From CAYJLW01 sp964370965 (GTDB lineage Bacteria > Actinomycetota > Acidimicrobiia > UBA2766), in the NCBI GenBank assembly GCA_964370965.1, contig CAYJLW010000021.1:1-53483 (forward strand): DNA of 53,483 nt, in the 5' to 3' direction. How positions within the stretch are numbered: position 1 is the first letter of the stretch; the number at the start of each line of letters is the position of its first letter. Made by a program: the position numbers and the translations under genes. This document shows positions 47,801 through 53,483 of this stretch, piece by piece. The notes under the pieces are model-generated. The model was not told the origin of the DNA. It worked only from the letters and a program-made list of their open reading frames with translations, and searched no databases.

Positions 47801-50030
47801 GGAGCGGGCCTACCTGGACGTGTCGAACGTGCCCGCCCGCCTCGACGTCCGGCTCCGCCACACCCGTGCCGCCGCGGTGGGCTGGAGCGACGTCACGCTG
47901 CGGGCGCAGGAGGCCGCCACCCCGGTGACCGAGGTGCGCGCCGAGACCTGGAACGACCTCGATCCGGCGTACCAGGGGGACCCCAGCGTCCACTTCGACC
48001 GCAACCGGGTCCCGAACCTGCGGGCCACGCTGAAGAACCTCGCCCAGGGCGGCGCCGTGGTGCTGAGGGACCGGGCGGGGGCGTTCCTGCCCGGCCCCGC
48101 CGTGTCGTCCTCGCGCCAGGTCTGCCCCGCGAACCAGTCCGCGGGGGACATGAGTTGGGGCCCGGGCCACTCGGCGCCCGCCGTGGGGCTGGCGTACCTC
48201 GATGCCTCCCTCGACCTCAGAGGGATCGCCCAGAGCGCCGTCGTCGTGCTGCCCGACTACAACGCCCTCCAGGGCGTGGAGCTCACCGCCACCGACGTCG
48301 ACCTGGACGTGCGCACGAAGATCGACGACGTGGGCCTCTTCCAGCGGGTCGACAACGACGACGCGTACCTCCTCATGTGCCTGGACTTCGACGTCCCCCT
48401 GCACCTGCGGGCGACCCGTGTGCAGGGGCTGCGGGCGGGCCTCCGGGGGTCGGACCTCACGCTGTCCCGGAAGGTGGCGGCGGCGGGCCAGTCCGACGTC
48501 CTCCTGAACGTGTGGGAGAAGCAGTACGACACGCCCACGTCGCAGTACCCGTCGGTGAAGACGGGCGCCTGGTACGACGAGTACCGCTTCGGCTTCGAGG
48601 CCCGTGTGCCCCTGGTGGGCAACCCGAGCACCGACGGCCTCCGGACCTACGCGGGGTTCCGCAAGCCCGTCGGCTTCCTCCCGGTCGGCGGCCGGGGGGA
48701 ACGCGCCGCCATCGGGGGGTCCTGCCAGGGCCGCTGCGAGCCGTGGCGCCAAAAGGGCTTCGTGGAGTGGGAGGGCATGACCTGGTTCACGGTGCGGGCG
48801 CTGTCGATGTACAAGATCCACGGCGGCGACGACGTCGTGTTCGGCAACGCCGCCGCGGACTACCTCCACATGGACCACGACTACCACCTCGGCGTGGAGT
48901 CCGGCTGGGACGCGCGGGCCTACCGGGTGGACGACGACGCCGGGTGGGAACGCGCCGCCGCCGTCGCCGACCCCATGATGTGGCCGCAGGAGTCCGGTGC
49001 CCCCCACTACCTCCTCGCCCGCGAGTACTGGTGGGAGGGCTTCTTCGGGACGTGGCACCAGTCCATGGGGGCGCTGTTCTACGCGATGCACGAGATGTCG
49101 TCGCTGCTCTCGGGCGCCGACTACGCGCAGTGGCGGGACCTCGCCCTGCCGGCGGGGCGGGAGCCCGAGGGGATCTTCGAGCAGATCGAAGGGGACGCCC
49201 CCGAGTACTGCTCCCGGGGCGCCGGCGTACCCGCCGGGCACCCCGAGTACGCCATCCCGGTCACGGTCACAGGGCTCGGCCAGGGCACGGCGTCCTTCAC
49301 GGGGCCGGACGGCTACGGCTACAGCGCGACCGGCTACGTCGACGCTATCGAGGGGGAGTACGGCGTCGACCGCTACGAGGGGTTCGTCACGATCGAGGAG
49401 ACGGTGGGCGGCCGGCGCTTCGCCGGCGCCGGGGCGCCCATGCGCAGCGAGGACCGTCTCGCCCTGGCAGTCCCGGGGCGGGTGCTCGTTAACGGCGAGT
49501 ACCACACCATCTCCCGTGCGGACCTCGTCGTCCCCACCTACGCCAACCCCTGCACCGGCGACCTCGACATGGAGTCGATGACGATGAGAGGGTACGAGTA
49601 CGTGAGCGGGAACTACGTCCTGCGCGTGACGAACCAGCTCGACTTCAGTCTCGCCATCGACTCCGCCGGGGTGCCCTCCGGGCGTCCCGAAGACCTCTGG
49701 GCGGGCTTCCGGATCACGCGGCAGGGCACGACCACGGCCACCCCGGGGGACCCCCAGGGCAGGGCCGGGACGAACGTGACGATCTGCGCCGTGGGGGCCA
49801 CCGGCTCCGGTGTGGCGGAGCGGCGGTTCTACTTCGGGGACGGCAACTACGAATCCGTCCGTCCCGCGGGGGGCACGGCGCCGAACTGCACGGTTGCGCC
49901 CTACAACCTTCCCGGTATCTACTACCCGCGGGTCGTGGACACGACGACGAGCGGGGCCACGAAGAGCACCGAACCCGTGTACCTCGCCATCCGTCGACCG
50001 CCCGAACCCCCCGGAGGAGGAGGAACATGA
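41856..50030 (+). CDS. Third giant secreted protein, with three internal modules and C-terminal PKD-like domain
   Basis: 2,724 residues, with GGGAGGT upstream of the ATG. A signal peptide covers about 1-32 (AAAAVLACVALGALA, then ending near GARA). The family is not recognised. Visible features: VDVDGDGTDDVEFGW near residue 110, which is calcium-binding-like; in-frame 30-bp DNA repeats at about 303-320 and 385-395; and three similar modules beginning near residues 790, 1195 and 1630. Each module has a GC..W..(L/R)C-type cysteine pair, a (F/A)RYVA-like block, and in two of them a DLF..G...LP stretch. Acidic Pro/Gly linkers such as PPPAEEEDGPGG separate them. The last 100 residues contain YFGDGNYES and PGIYYPRVVD, a PKD-like domain. 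There is no anchor. Its stop overlaps the start of the GH5-like gene (ATGA), so the two are made together. It is probably a surface or matrix protein. Confidence 0.8.
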   Translation: MSAGGRRRRRAAAAVLACVALGALASGRGARAQVQPDSSLNPFCDAVAGIDAVTAGGGPRVVMTFDGESATGQRVHREWEPVLGWINWWSGRLEPVLNLPLPQLNPWKRVDVDGDGTDDVEFGWGVRVFAGVATRLRQVLRDNFGVTPKGLEWILDGAWGPALVGVDVVARRLPGSDSQVLDHYKASFGIAVRLENGGVTQAETRVGVGIDAHDAARRFPAEAQVGVGFRPPAGPDPHMYLVLGQRYTYADGFSAPLGLAVRVQETDADGNVLPPGQEPLDVRADMGWAPSSPEAAVGVRWLCPPSGGQGPSGPGSGGQGSVPDSDARDVTHFAFNAARARLRPSGGGGGGGGNEGGDGPGTWVPGDPGLTGLDVTVGAGQGPGLSGAGSGGQGPERLPRVRVAAGIPRLPERLDVLLRRHTVSVVRPRDRVDVDLDLTDLTSAPAAGDVLRVAATVRPLPPLALLEAGRGPAGSFDAYRVAFHDVVCTARTGGDPVLPPAPAGCRKGDFVPVADATFRYQNFPGTDPLMPDPPDLTGSTPVVAYASVLRPGAAAAAVARRRIAARLPGVACVEVGSGMTSLGSLLPCGLDPGHILDDTALGTRFALRSGSGDRPTRILVSTRDATRAGNPGVVADGSLARLPAGVVGGVYSPDDPAQATDLAVAVGRTDTLGAPLALTGTVRVVPETAAPTTCDPTVDVGFRLDANRAGFRLEHLAAGDAPNVASRRRVTASYGGGAAATVVAGAALAGFPLPGGGEGCGFLQVHGALGTPPDPPPPPPGGEDGPGNQVPATTLVADYDTTAGGDFAAADAIGCGGWFAPRCAAGVDVPLAALRVSARNRSGRPPIESLTASPPLPALPSGGAHGAFTDWSDHGARYVAPGDGRWTAAAGVAAGLRQVRIEAPATGGLGACLRTDAVARPFAVNVFERTFPVRPPPAEEEDGPGGGGPPPPPDAQDLFVDGTLSKLPGLADVTVGGLGATGPVLAARVRPGAAPCGSGGEAGASGVRIGALGRSGRVAALERRPRDDSWPLGRDGIRAGYLLDRASGYDAWTAGARGEVPADLQVSRVRPAGGGFEYSYSAAGFPDAWFLQADAEIDHAQATEADLRAAVELDRVPRAATLAFATADLGGGRSRSVVTVGASRQVAAKAGVEVRSAADRAAGKAIRAHLRGDMFTVDGPPPPEEEEDGPNGPVLKWAAASWTTAAGELREATATGCLDRPGADGTCPSGRASALVRAARAAAVWAGRSVAPTTETLLTAPALPDVPRYASGVQVGGHPSWLPIVTSGFRYVALSGPPEIPNGGDGSGGGGAGSGGDDPGGTVAQTWGALVVLPRITAARYTTGGVSTMCLSLADPLTGLALQHYAGDVRTSDTLPDLWADANLTSSAGGSFGVAVTVRDQSGATPDEGVADGRERLALRSSTCAGGGDPGQGDGNDPPEGGGDNPADTRLSGRVRGGVRSASRLLADPGIPQSEGDDPPGEGGDNPPGCGNPCVRLATHPAGTANVAGFDARAESVAVPGDLRLWWWAQAAAGSQPARWALRMAAAPALVLASPSVTLDEFDAASPRRVTARTAAAAQGIVLSGVRAQGSASAGLSDVSAGHQGTLAGVAAGRWSRSGTATIGTHAAAAVTPAAGDRTYSVRVRNGSSGLEEAVAYGCAGAWAPLCAPGAEAAVAAAAVTATNAVALPADVTGAPTDLPAVPGDAGHPDLGAMGANEARYVANGDRWGLQVRTGAVNRVQYRAGTAGAVDACLRRSGGEVPFRVGVFRRSGTGATAGDLFAKGDWAALPAQLRVRLRPQGATGAPGNGLPPPAFEAAFSRTTGGTDVCAGDDPPELPPDTPLSMTGLLVRAGPPAALAQAPLSAPALVARWLALDALDPGTDRVLAQIRRQPAGLGAQVYAGRFPLPTWARVWAPLRYACDRESPYGTLQACRQSPSYRLGSDVEHAVAFQTNAPGNLLAKGVNVEVVDSDSDTPPAGPDPERAYLDVSNVPARLDVRLRHTRAAAVGWSDVTLRAQEAATPVTEVRAETWNDLDPAYQGDPSVHFDRNRVPNLRATLKNLAQGGAVVLRDRAGAFLPGPAVSSSRQVCPANQSAGDMSWGPGHSAPAVGLAYLDASLDLRGIAQSAVVVLPDYNALQGVELTATDVDLDVRTKIDDVGLFQRVDNDDAYLLMCLDFDVPLHLRATRVQGLRAGLRGSDLTLSRKVAAAGQSDVLLNVWEKQYDTPTSQYPSVKTGAWYDEYRFGFEARVPLVGNPSTDGLRTYAGFRKPVGFLPVGGRGERAAIGGSCQGRCEPWRQKGFVEWEGMTWFTVRALSMYKIHGGDDVVFGNAAADYLHMDHDYHLGVESGWDARAYRVDDDAGWERAAAVADPMMWPQESGAPHYLLAREYWWEGFFGTWHQSMGALFYAMHEMSSLLSGADYAQWRDLALPAGREPEGIFEQIEGDAPEYCSRGAGVPAGHPEYAIPVTVTGLGQGTASFTGPDGYGYSATGYVDAIEGEYGVDRYEGFVTIEETVGGRRFAGAGAPMRSEDRLALAVPGRVLVNGEYHTISRADLVVPTYANPCTGDLDMESMTMRGYEYVSGNYVLRVTNQLDFSLAIDSAGVPSGRPEDLWAGFRITRQGTTTATPGDPQGRAGTNVTICAVGATGSGVAERRFYFGDGNYESVRPAGGTAPNCTVAPYNLPGIYYPRVVDTTTSGATKSTEPVYLAIRRPPEPPGGGGT
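42764..42815 (+). repeat. In-frame dispersed 30-bp repeat (third giant, first site)
   Basis: A 23-base partial unit (42764-42786) and a 29-base unit (42787-42815) encode PSGGQGPSGPGSGGQG in the same frame as in the GntR and TlpA-like genes. Confidence 0.85.
43009..43038 (+). repeat. In-frame dispersed 30-bp repeat (third giant, second site)
   Basis: One 30-base unit that encodes LSGAGSGGQGP, again in the same reading frame. It lies next to a Gly-rich stretch at about 42888-42935. Confidence 0.8.
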
Positions 50031-51784
50031 GATCGTTCCGAAGGCACTCTGCCCCGTTCTTGGCGGCGGTCCTGTCTTGCGCGCTGGCAGGCGTGGTCGT
50101 GCCGCCCCGGCCCGCTGTCGCGGACGGCGGCTCCACGCTCACGCTCCTCACGGCGGTGCCCCGACAGAACGGCCTCGTCGAGTTCCGGGTCGAGGGCGTG
50201 CCCGCTCCCGCCGGGCCGCTCGACAACCCCTTCGACCCCGCCCAGTACGACGTCCCGGTCGCCTACACGGGCCCGGACGGCCGCGTGCTGCGCACGACCG
50301 CCTTCTGGCACGAGGGCTGCCTGCCCTGCCAGGGCGGGGACCAGAGCCCGGGGGCCACGGAGGGCTGGCGGGCCCGCCTCCTCCCGGAGGAGCCGGGCGA
50401 GTGGACGGCGGTGGCGGCGGGAGGCGAGCCGCTCGCCTTCGAGGTCGCCGAGTCGGGCCTGGCCGGCGTGGTGCGCCGCAGCGGCGACCGGCTCGTGGAA
50501 CCGGACGGCACGCCGTTCGTCGCCCTGGGCGAGAACGTCTGCTGGTCGAACGCCAACAGCCTGGCCGACTACACCGCGTGGTACGACCGCCTCGCCGAGG
50601 TGGGGGCGAACTGGAACCGGCTCTGGCAGAGCTCCTGGGCGTTCGGCCTGGAGTGGTCCGACACCCCGCTGGGGGACTACCGCAACCGGCTGTGGCGGGC
50701 GGCGTTCCTCGACGACGTCCTCGCGTTGGGGGCGGAGCGGGGGATCCGCTCCCAGATCGTCATGCAGAACCACGGCGCCTACGCCAGCCTGGACACGTGG
50801 ACGGAGTGGCCGCAGAACCCGTTCAACGCCGCCAACGGCGGCCCCCTCACGAACCCGCAGCAGGTCTGGACGAACCCAACGGTCAAGGACCTCTTCAAGC
50901 GGCGTTTCCGCTACGTCGTCTCCCGCTACTGGGCGCACCCCGGGATGCTCGCCTGGGAGCTGTGGAACGAGGCCGATCTCGTGGACGGGAACTGGCTGGG
51001 CGACCCGGCGGCGGTCGCCTGGCACCGGGAGATGTCGGACTACGTCCGTTCTCTCGACCCGCTGGGGCGGCCCATCACGACGAGCTACACGACGTTCCGG
51101 TTCTTCGTCGACTCCGGCGAGGTCTTCCGGCTCCCCAACATCGACATCGTGGAACTCCACTTCTACGCCCAGGCCGGGGCGCTGGGGGACTTCCCCTTCT
51201 GGTTCTCGATGCTCGTGCCCGGGTGGCGGGCCCGCACCGGGCGGCCCGTGATCGTCGCCGAGGCGGGCCTGGACTCCCGGGGCATCGCGGAGACGATCGC
51301 CCTCGACCCCACCGGCCGCGCCCTCACTGACATGGCGTGGGGCGCCCTCTTCAGCGGGGCCGGAGGGAGCGCCATGACCTGGTGGTGGGACGGCTACGTC
51401 CACCCGCGGGACCTCTACCACCGCTTCGCCGCCCCCTTCACGTTCGCCCGCGCGAACCCGGACGTCGTGGGCGGCAGCGGCGGTCTCCTGCTCGCCTCCG
51501 CGACCGAGGCGCCCGTCATGGCCCACCGCGTGGCACGGGGGGCGAGTGGGGCCGTGTTCCTGCGCAACACCCGGGACTCCTGGCGGGGGCCCGACCCCAC
51601 GGCGGTGGCGAGCGCCTGGATGCTGCTGCCCACGGCGTCCCGGCTCGCGCTGCAGTGGTGGGACACCGCCACCGGCCTCCCCTCCGGCGCGCCCGCCCTG
51701 TCACAGACCCCCTTCTGGGGTTTCGTGATCGTCCGTCCCCCCGCCTTCACCGGCAGCACGGCCCTGACCTACCGCCCGGCGTAG
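50027..51784 (+). CDS. Secreted glycoside hydrolase, DUF5060 plus GH5-like barrel
   Basis: 585 residues. The signal peptide covers about 1-32. A DUF5060-like beta domain (about 48-140) has TAFWHEG, then WRARLLPEEPGEW. A TIM barrel begins with LVEPDGTPFVALGENVCW. The acid/base is Glu315 in WELWNEAD and the nucleophile is probably Glu412 in VIVAEAG, as in clan GH-A enzymes of the GH5 type. A small C-terminal beta domain follows from about 470. Substrate is unknown; DUF5060-GH5 proteins are usually polysaccharide hydrolases. The start overlaps the third giant gene (ATGA), so production is coupled, which suggests that it trims or matures a glycan near that protein. Confidence 0.85.
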   Translation: MRSFRRHSAPFLAAVLSCALAGVVVPPRPAVADGGSTLTLLTAVPRQNGLVEFRVEGVPAPAGPLDNPFDPAQYDVPVAYTGPDGRVLRTTAFWHEGCLPCQGGDQSPGATEGWRARLLPEEPGEWTAVAAGGEPLAFEVAESGLAGVVRRSGDRLVEPDGTPFVALGENVCWSNANSLADYTAWYDRLAEVGANWNRLWQSSWAFGLEWSDTPLGDYRNRLWRAAFLDDVLALGAERGIRSQIVMQNHGAYASLDTWTEWPQNPFNAANGGPLTNPQQVWTNPTVKDLFKRRFRYVVSRYWAHPGMLAWELWNEADLVDGNWLGDPAAVAWHREMSDYVRSLDPLGRPITTSYTTFRFFVDSGEVFRLPNIDIVELHFYAQAGALGDFPFWFSMLVPGWRARTGRPVIVAEAGLDSRGIAETIALDPTGRALTDMAWGALFSGAGGSAMTWWWDGYVHPRDLYHRFAAPFTFARANPDVVGGSGGLLLASATEAPVMAHRVARGASGAVFLRNTRDSWRGPDPTAVASAWMLLPTASRLALQWWDTATGLPSGAPALSQTPFWGFVIVRPPAFTGSTALTYRPA

Positions 51785-51809
51785 CGGGCACCGGGCGGTC
51801 TCCCCACGG

Positions 51810-51855
51810 AACTGGGCGCGCTGCGCGTCGCATCTGACGCGTGGTGCGCCCAGAA
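51810..51855. repeat. REP-like palindrome after the GH5-like gene
   Basis: AACTGGGCGCGCTGCGCGTC (51810-51829) matches the left half of the copy at 39037-39082. GACGCGTGGTGCGCCC (51836-51851) completes the hairpin with G-T pairs. It lies 25 bases after the stop and may end transcription. A further small hairpin CTCTCGG / CCGAGAG follows at 51860-51880. Confidence 0.8.
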
Positions 51856-51953
51856 ACGACTCTCGGGGTGAGACCGAGAGGATTCGACCCCCCCGGTGGC
51901 GAATCGCAACGGAGCCGAGGGCTGGGAGCCTGGGCTCTGAGGTATTCGGTCAT

Positions 51954-53357
51954 ATGGTGCTCTCCGCCGCTCTGGTTCCCTCGTTCCCTCTGGCCGAGCG
52001 CTGGAGGCACGACTCCGAACCCTTCGTCCGTCCCGGACGGCACGGGCTGCGGGCGAGGAACCGCGGTGTCGCGGCGCTCACGGTCGCGGGCGACGTCGCC
52101 GCCCTCGCCCTCGTCACCGGTCTCCTGATGCCGGCCGGCGCGCTGGCCTGGGCGTACGCCGCCCTCGCCCTCGCCGCCTTGGCGGTCAGCGGGTCGTACC
52201 GGTTCCGCATCACGATCAGGCCTCTGGAGGAGCTCCCTCGCCTCGCCGGGTACCTGGCCGCGCCTCTTCTCCTGCTCTGGCCCGTGAAGATGCTCACGGG
52301 CGCTCACGGCGAGCTCACGGTGGAGGCGGTCCTGGCGGCCGCGGCCGTTCTCGTGGGCCGGTCGGTGACGGCGGCGGTGGTCCGCAGGGGGCGGGAGCGG
52401 GGGCGGTTCTGCGAGTCCGCGGTCATCCTCGGCGCCGGCGACGTGGGTGTGGAGCTCGCCCGGCTCCTCGCCGCACACCCCGAGTACGGCCTCGTGCCGC
52501 TCGGCTTCCTCGACCGTGTCGAGGACGCCGGTCTTCCCCTGCCGATCCTGGGCGGCGTGGACGGCCTCGACGACGTCCTCGGCCGGCTGCCGGTGCGCCG
52601 CCTCGTCGTCGCCTTCGGCCCCACGCAGGAGCCCGAGCTCGTCGCAGTCCTGCGCACCGCCCTCGAGAGGAACGCCGAGGTCCACGTCGTGCCGCGGTTC
52701 TTCGAGGTCGGGGTCGCCCCCACCGGCCCCGACGTCGACGACGTCTGGGGCATCCCCCTCCACCGCGTGCGCCGGGCCGGTCTCCGCCCCGCTGCCATCC
52801 GGGCCAAGCGTGCCTTCGACGTCGCCGTGGCCGCGCCCCTGGTCGTCCTCCTCGCGCCGCTGCTGGGCGTGATCGCCCTTGCCGTGCGGCTCACGAGTCG
52901 GGGAGGCGTGCTCTTCCGCCAGCGGCGCACGGGCCAGTACGGGCGCGTGATCGAGGTCCTCAAGTTCCGCACCCTGCAGGTGAGCGACGATTCCGACACT
53001 CGCTGGACGGTCGACTCGCCGGACCGCTTCACGCCCGTGGGGCGCTTCCTGCGCAGGACCAGCCTCGACGAGCTCCCCCAGCTCTGGAACGTCCTGCGGG
53101 GGGACATGTCGCTGGTGGGTCCGCGCCCGGAACGGCCCTTCTTTGTCGTCCGCTTCAGCGAGGACGTGCGGGGATACAGCCAGCGGCATCGTCTGCCCGT
53201 CGGCCTCACCGGGTGGGCCCAGATCCACGGCCTTCGCGGCGACACGTCGATCGCCGAGCGTGCCCGCTTCGACAACCACTACATAGAGCACTGGTCGCTC
53301 TGGCGGGACGTGGTGATCATGGTCCGCACCCTGGCCACGGTCTTCCGGCGCGAATAG
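51954..53357 (+). CDS. Polyprenyl-phosphate sugar phosphotransferase (exopolysaccharide initiating transferase)
   Basis: 467 residues. Several hydrophobic helices occupy about 38-140, then a Rossmann-like middle domain has VILGAGDVGVELARLL (157-172). The C-terminal bacterial sugar transferase domain (about 283-467) has KRAFDVAVAAPLV, FRQRRTGQ, LKFRTLQ, DELPQLWNVLRGDMSLVGPR and GLTGWAQI, all hallmarks of WbaP/CpsE-type enzymes. It moves a sugar-1-phosphate from a nucleotide sugar to undecaprenyl phosphate and so starts synthesis of an exopolysaccharide or glycoprotein glycan. The ATG at 51954 has GAGG about 12 bases upstream; a GTG next to it is possible. Confidence 0.9.
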   Translation: MVLSAALVPSFPLAERWRHDSEPFVRPGRHGLRARNRGVAALTVAGDVAALALVTGLLMPAGALAWAYAALALAALAVSGSYRFRITIRPLEELPRLAGYLAAPLLLLWPVKMLTGAHGELTVEAVLAAAAVLVGRSVTAAVVRRGRERGRFCESAVILGAGDVGVELARLLAAHPEYGLVPLGFLDRVEDAGLPLPILGGVDGLDDVLGRLPVRRLVVAFGPTQEPELVAVLRTALERNAEVHVVPRFFEVGVAPTGPDVDDVWGIPLHRVRRAGLRPAAIRAKRAFDVAVAAPLVVLLAPLLGVIALAVRLTSRGGVLFRQRRTGQYGRVIEVLKFRTLQVSDDSDTRWTVDSPDRFTPVGRFLRRTSLDELPQLWNVLRGDMSLVGPRPERPFFVVRFSEDVRGYSQRHRLPVGLTGWAQIHGLRGDTSIAERARFDNHYIEHWSLWRDVVIMVRTLATVFRRE

Positions 53358-53378
53358 GCCCGGAGGCAGGCCGGGCCG

Positions 53379-53450
53379 CCGCCGGGTCGCCGCCGGGTCG
53401 CCGCCGGGTCGCCGCCGGGTCGCCGCCGGGTCGCCGCCGGGCCGCCGCCG
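53379..53450 (+). repeat. 11-bp minisatellite after the sugar transferase gene
   Basis: The unit CCGCCGGGTCG repeats five times exactly (53379-53433), then once with T to C and once in part. It begins 21 bases after the stop. The 11-base period is close to one DNA turn. It probably arose by slippage; no gene covers it in the part visible. Confidence 0.85.
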
Positions 53451-53483
53451 GGCGGCCACCGGGTCGTCTCCCCACCGAACAGG

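Noticed and set aside
53379..53450. CRISPR array
   Set aside because: The units are 11 bases with no spacers. No other direct-repeat array with unique spacers is seen in the window.

Overview
The window is a very G+C-rich scaffold from a high-GC Gram-positive lineage. GTG starts are common, stop/start overlaps of the ATGA and GTGA type are frequent, and there is one well-formed leaderless promoter. An actinomycetote (Acidimicrobiia-like or similar) fits best; this is inference from composition and gene style. Three runs of N (31206-31305, 37408-37417, 38976-38985) and long G/C homopolymers show it is a draft, probably metagenomic, assembly.

Layout. (1) 1-6133: C-terminal part of a giant secreted PKD-repeat protein, then a polytopic membrane protein that looks like a GT-C glycosyltransferase. 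(2) 6442-13233: a tight run of a second GT-C-like paralogue, a GT2 polyprenyl-phosphate-sugar synthase-like enzyme, a membrane-anchored GH13 protein and a GH36 alpha-galactosidase. (3) 13319-18631: a minus-strand island bounded by two copies of a long palindrome. It holds a truncated DUF1156 methylase, an intact AlbA_2/Schlafen-type DNA-binding protein with a palindrome over its start, a VapBC-like pair and a badly damaged SNF2-type helicase: the remains of a defence locus. (4) 18924-33996: a second GT2, a giant secreted protein of more than 4,000 residues (N-terminal PKD, large beta-rich centre with an EF-hand loop, ten PKD pairs, one of them inside the assembly gap), and a third GT-C-like paralogue. 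(5) 34009-38807: thioredoxin-like protein, TetR regulator and secreted alpha/beta hydrolase on the minus strand, divergent from a secreted protein whose upstream region carries a perfect 14-bp palindrome. (6) 39115-41815: zinc alcohol dehydrogenase and acetoacetate-decarboxylase-fold enzyme, divergent from a GntR/UTRA regulator with a leaderless promoter and a palindrome over its start codon. (7) 41856-53357: a third giant secreted protein coupled to a DUF5060/GH5-like glycosidase, then a polyprenyl-phosphate glycosylphosphotransferase.

How it may fit together. The order GT2 - giant PKD protein - GT-C is complete once (18924-33996), and its last two genes recur at 1-6133. The two giants end in colinear PKD arrays and the two GT-C proteins are paralogous along their length. 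I infer a duplicated cell-surface module in which a GT2 enzyme charges a polyprenyl carrier, the GT-C protein transfers the sugar outside the membrane, and the giant protein is either the acceptor or the scaffold. The glycosidases and the sugar phosphotransferase nearby fit a cell-surface glycan locus.

Three repeat families run through the window: a 30-bp element translated in the same frame inside three unrelated genes, a roughly 46-bp REP-like palindrome at gene ends, and the long palindrome flanking the defence remnant.
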